Shown piece by piece: positions 6,218-6,253 of a stretch of DNA of 6,253 nt (positions are counted from its first letter, which is position 1; each line of letters begins with the position of its first letter). The notes under the pieces were generated by a model, which saw only the letters and a program-made list of their open reading frames with translations, did no database searches and was not told the DNA's origin. The stretch is from an uncultured Mailhella sp. (GTDB lineage Bacteria > Desulfobacterota > Desulfovibrionia > Desulfovibrionales > Desulfovibrionaceae): assembly GCA_905192935.1 (NCBI GenBank), contig CAJJMX010000106.1, forward strand, positions 1 to 6,253, read 5' to 3'. A program made the position numbers and the translations under genes.

Positions 6218-6253
6218 GATCCGGCTGAACGCCGACCGGCGAAGGGCCGCGTC

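Overview
The window is GC-rich, with mostly C or G at third codon positions. It carries four recognisable genes: a partial amidohydrolase, a fused 4TM/12TM TRAP permease with a TAXI-type binding protein, thiD, and a polytopic Na+/H+- or carboxylate-type transporter. The mix of a TAXI-TRAP locus with this transporter, together with base composition and codon style, suggests an anaerobic Desulfovibrionaceae-like bacterium (Bilophila, Mailhella or Desulfovibrio relatives). That placement is an impression; there is no rRNA or marker gene here to confirm it.

Layout. Positions 2-3495 on the plus strand form an apparent operon: the C-terminal part of an Amidohydro_2-type protein (cut by the left edge), the fused TRAP membrane subunit 24 nt later, and after a 50-nt gap holding a small GC hairpin, the TAXI periplasmic receptor. 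Positions 3496-3838 form a convergent intergenic region with no credible gene. It holds a perfect 16-bp hairpin lacking a T-tract and a perfect bidirectional intrinsic terminator. Positions 3839-4642 on the minus strand are thiD. Positions 4643-4801 are a divergent control region with a plausible sigma70-type promoter facing right. Positions 4802-6217 on the plus strand encode a 471-residue ion/organic-acid transporter, and the last 36 nt carry nothing I can name.

How the genes work together. The TAXI protein should capture a small, probably carboxylated, solute in the periplasm. The fused TRAP subunit should import it using an ion gradient. The neighbouring amidohydrolase-fold protein may act on the imported compound. 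ThiD (HMP/HMP-P kinase of thiamine synthesis) and the transporter are separate transcription units with no evident link to the TRAP operon.

The most noteworthy point is that the amidohydrolase lacks two expected metal-ligand residues in the visible part (Thr for His after strand 5, Ser for Asp after strand 8). It may therefore be a metal-independent or repurposed member. I found no CRISPR array, mobile element, tRNA, rRNA, defence system or clear riboswitch.
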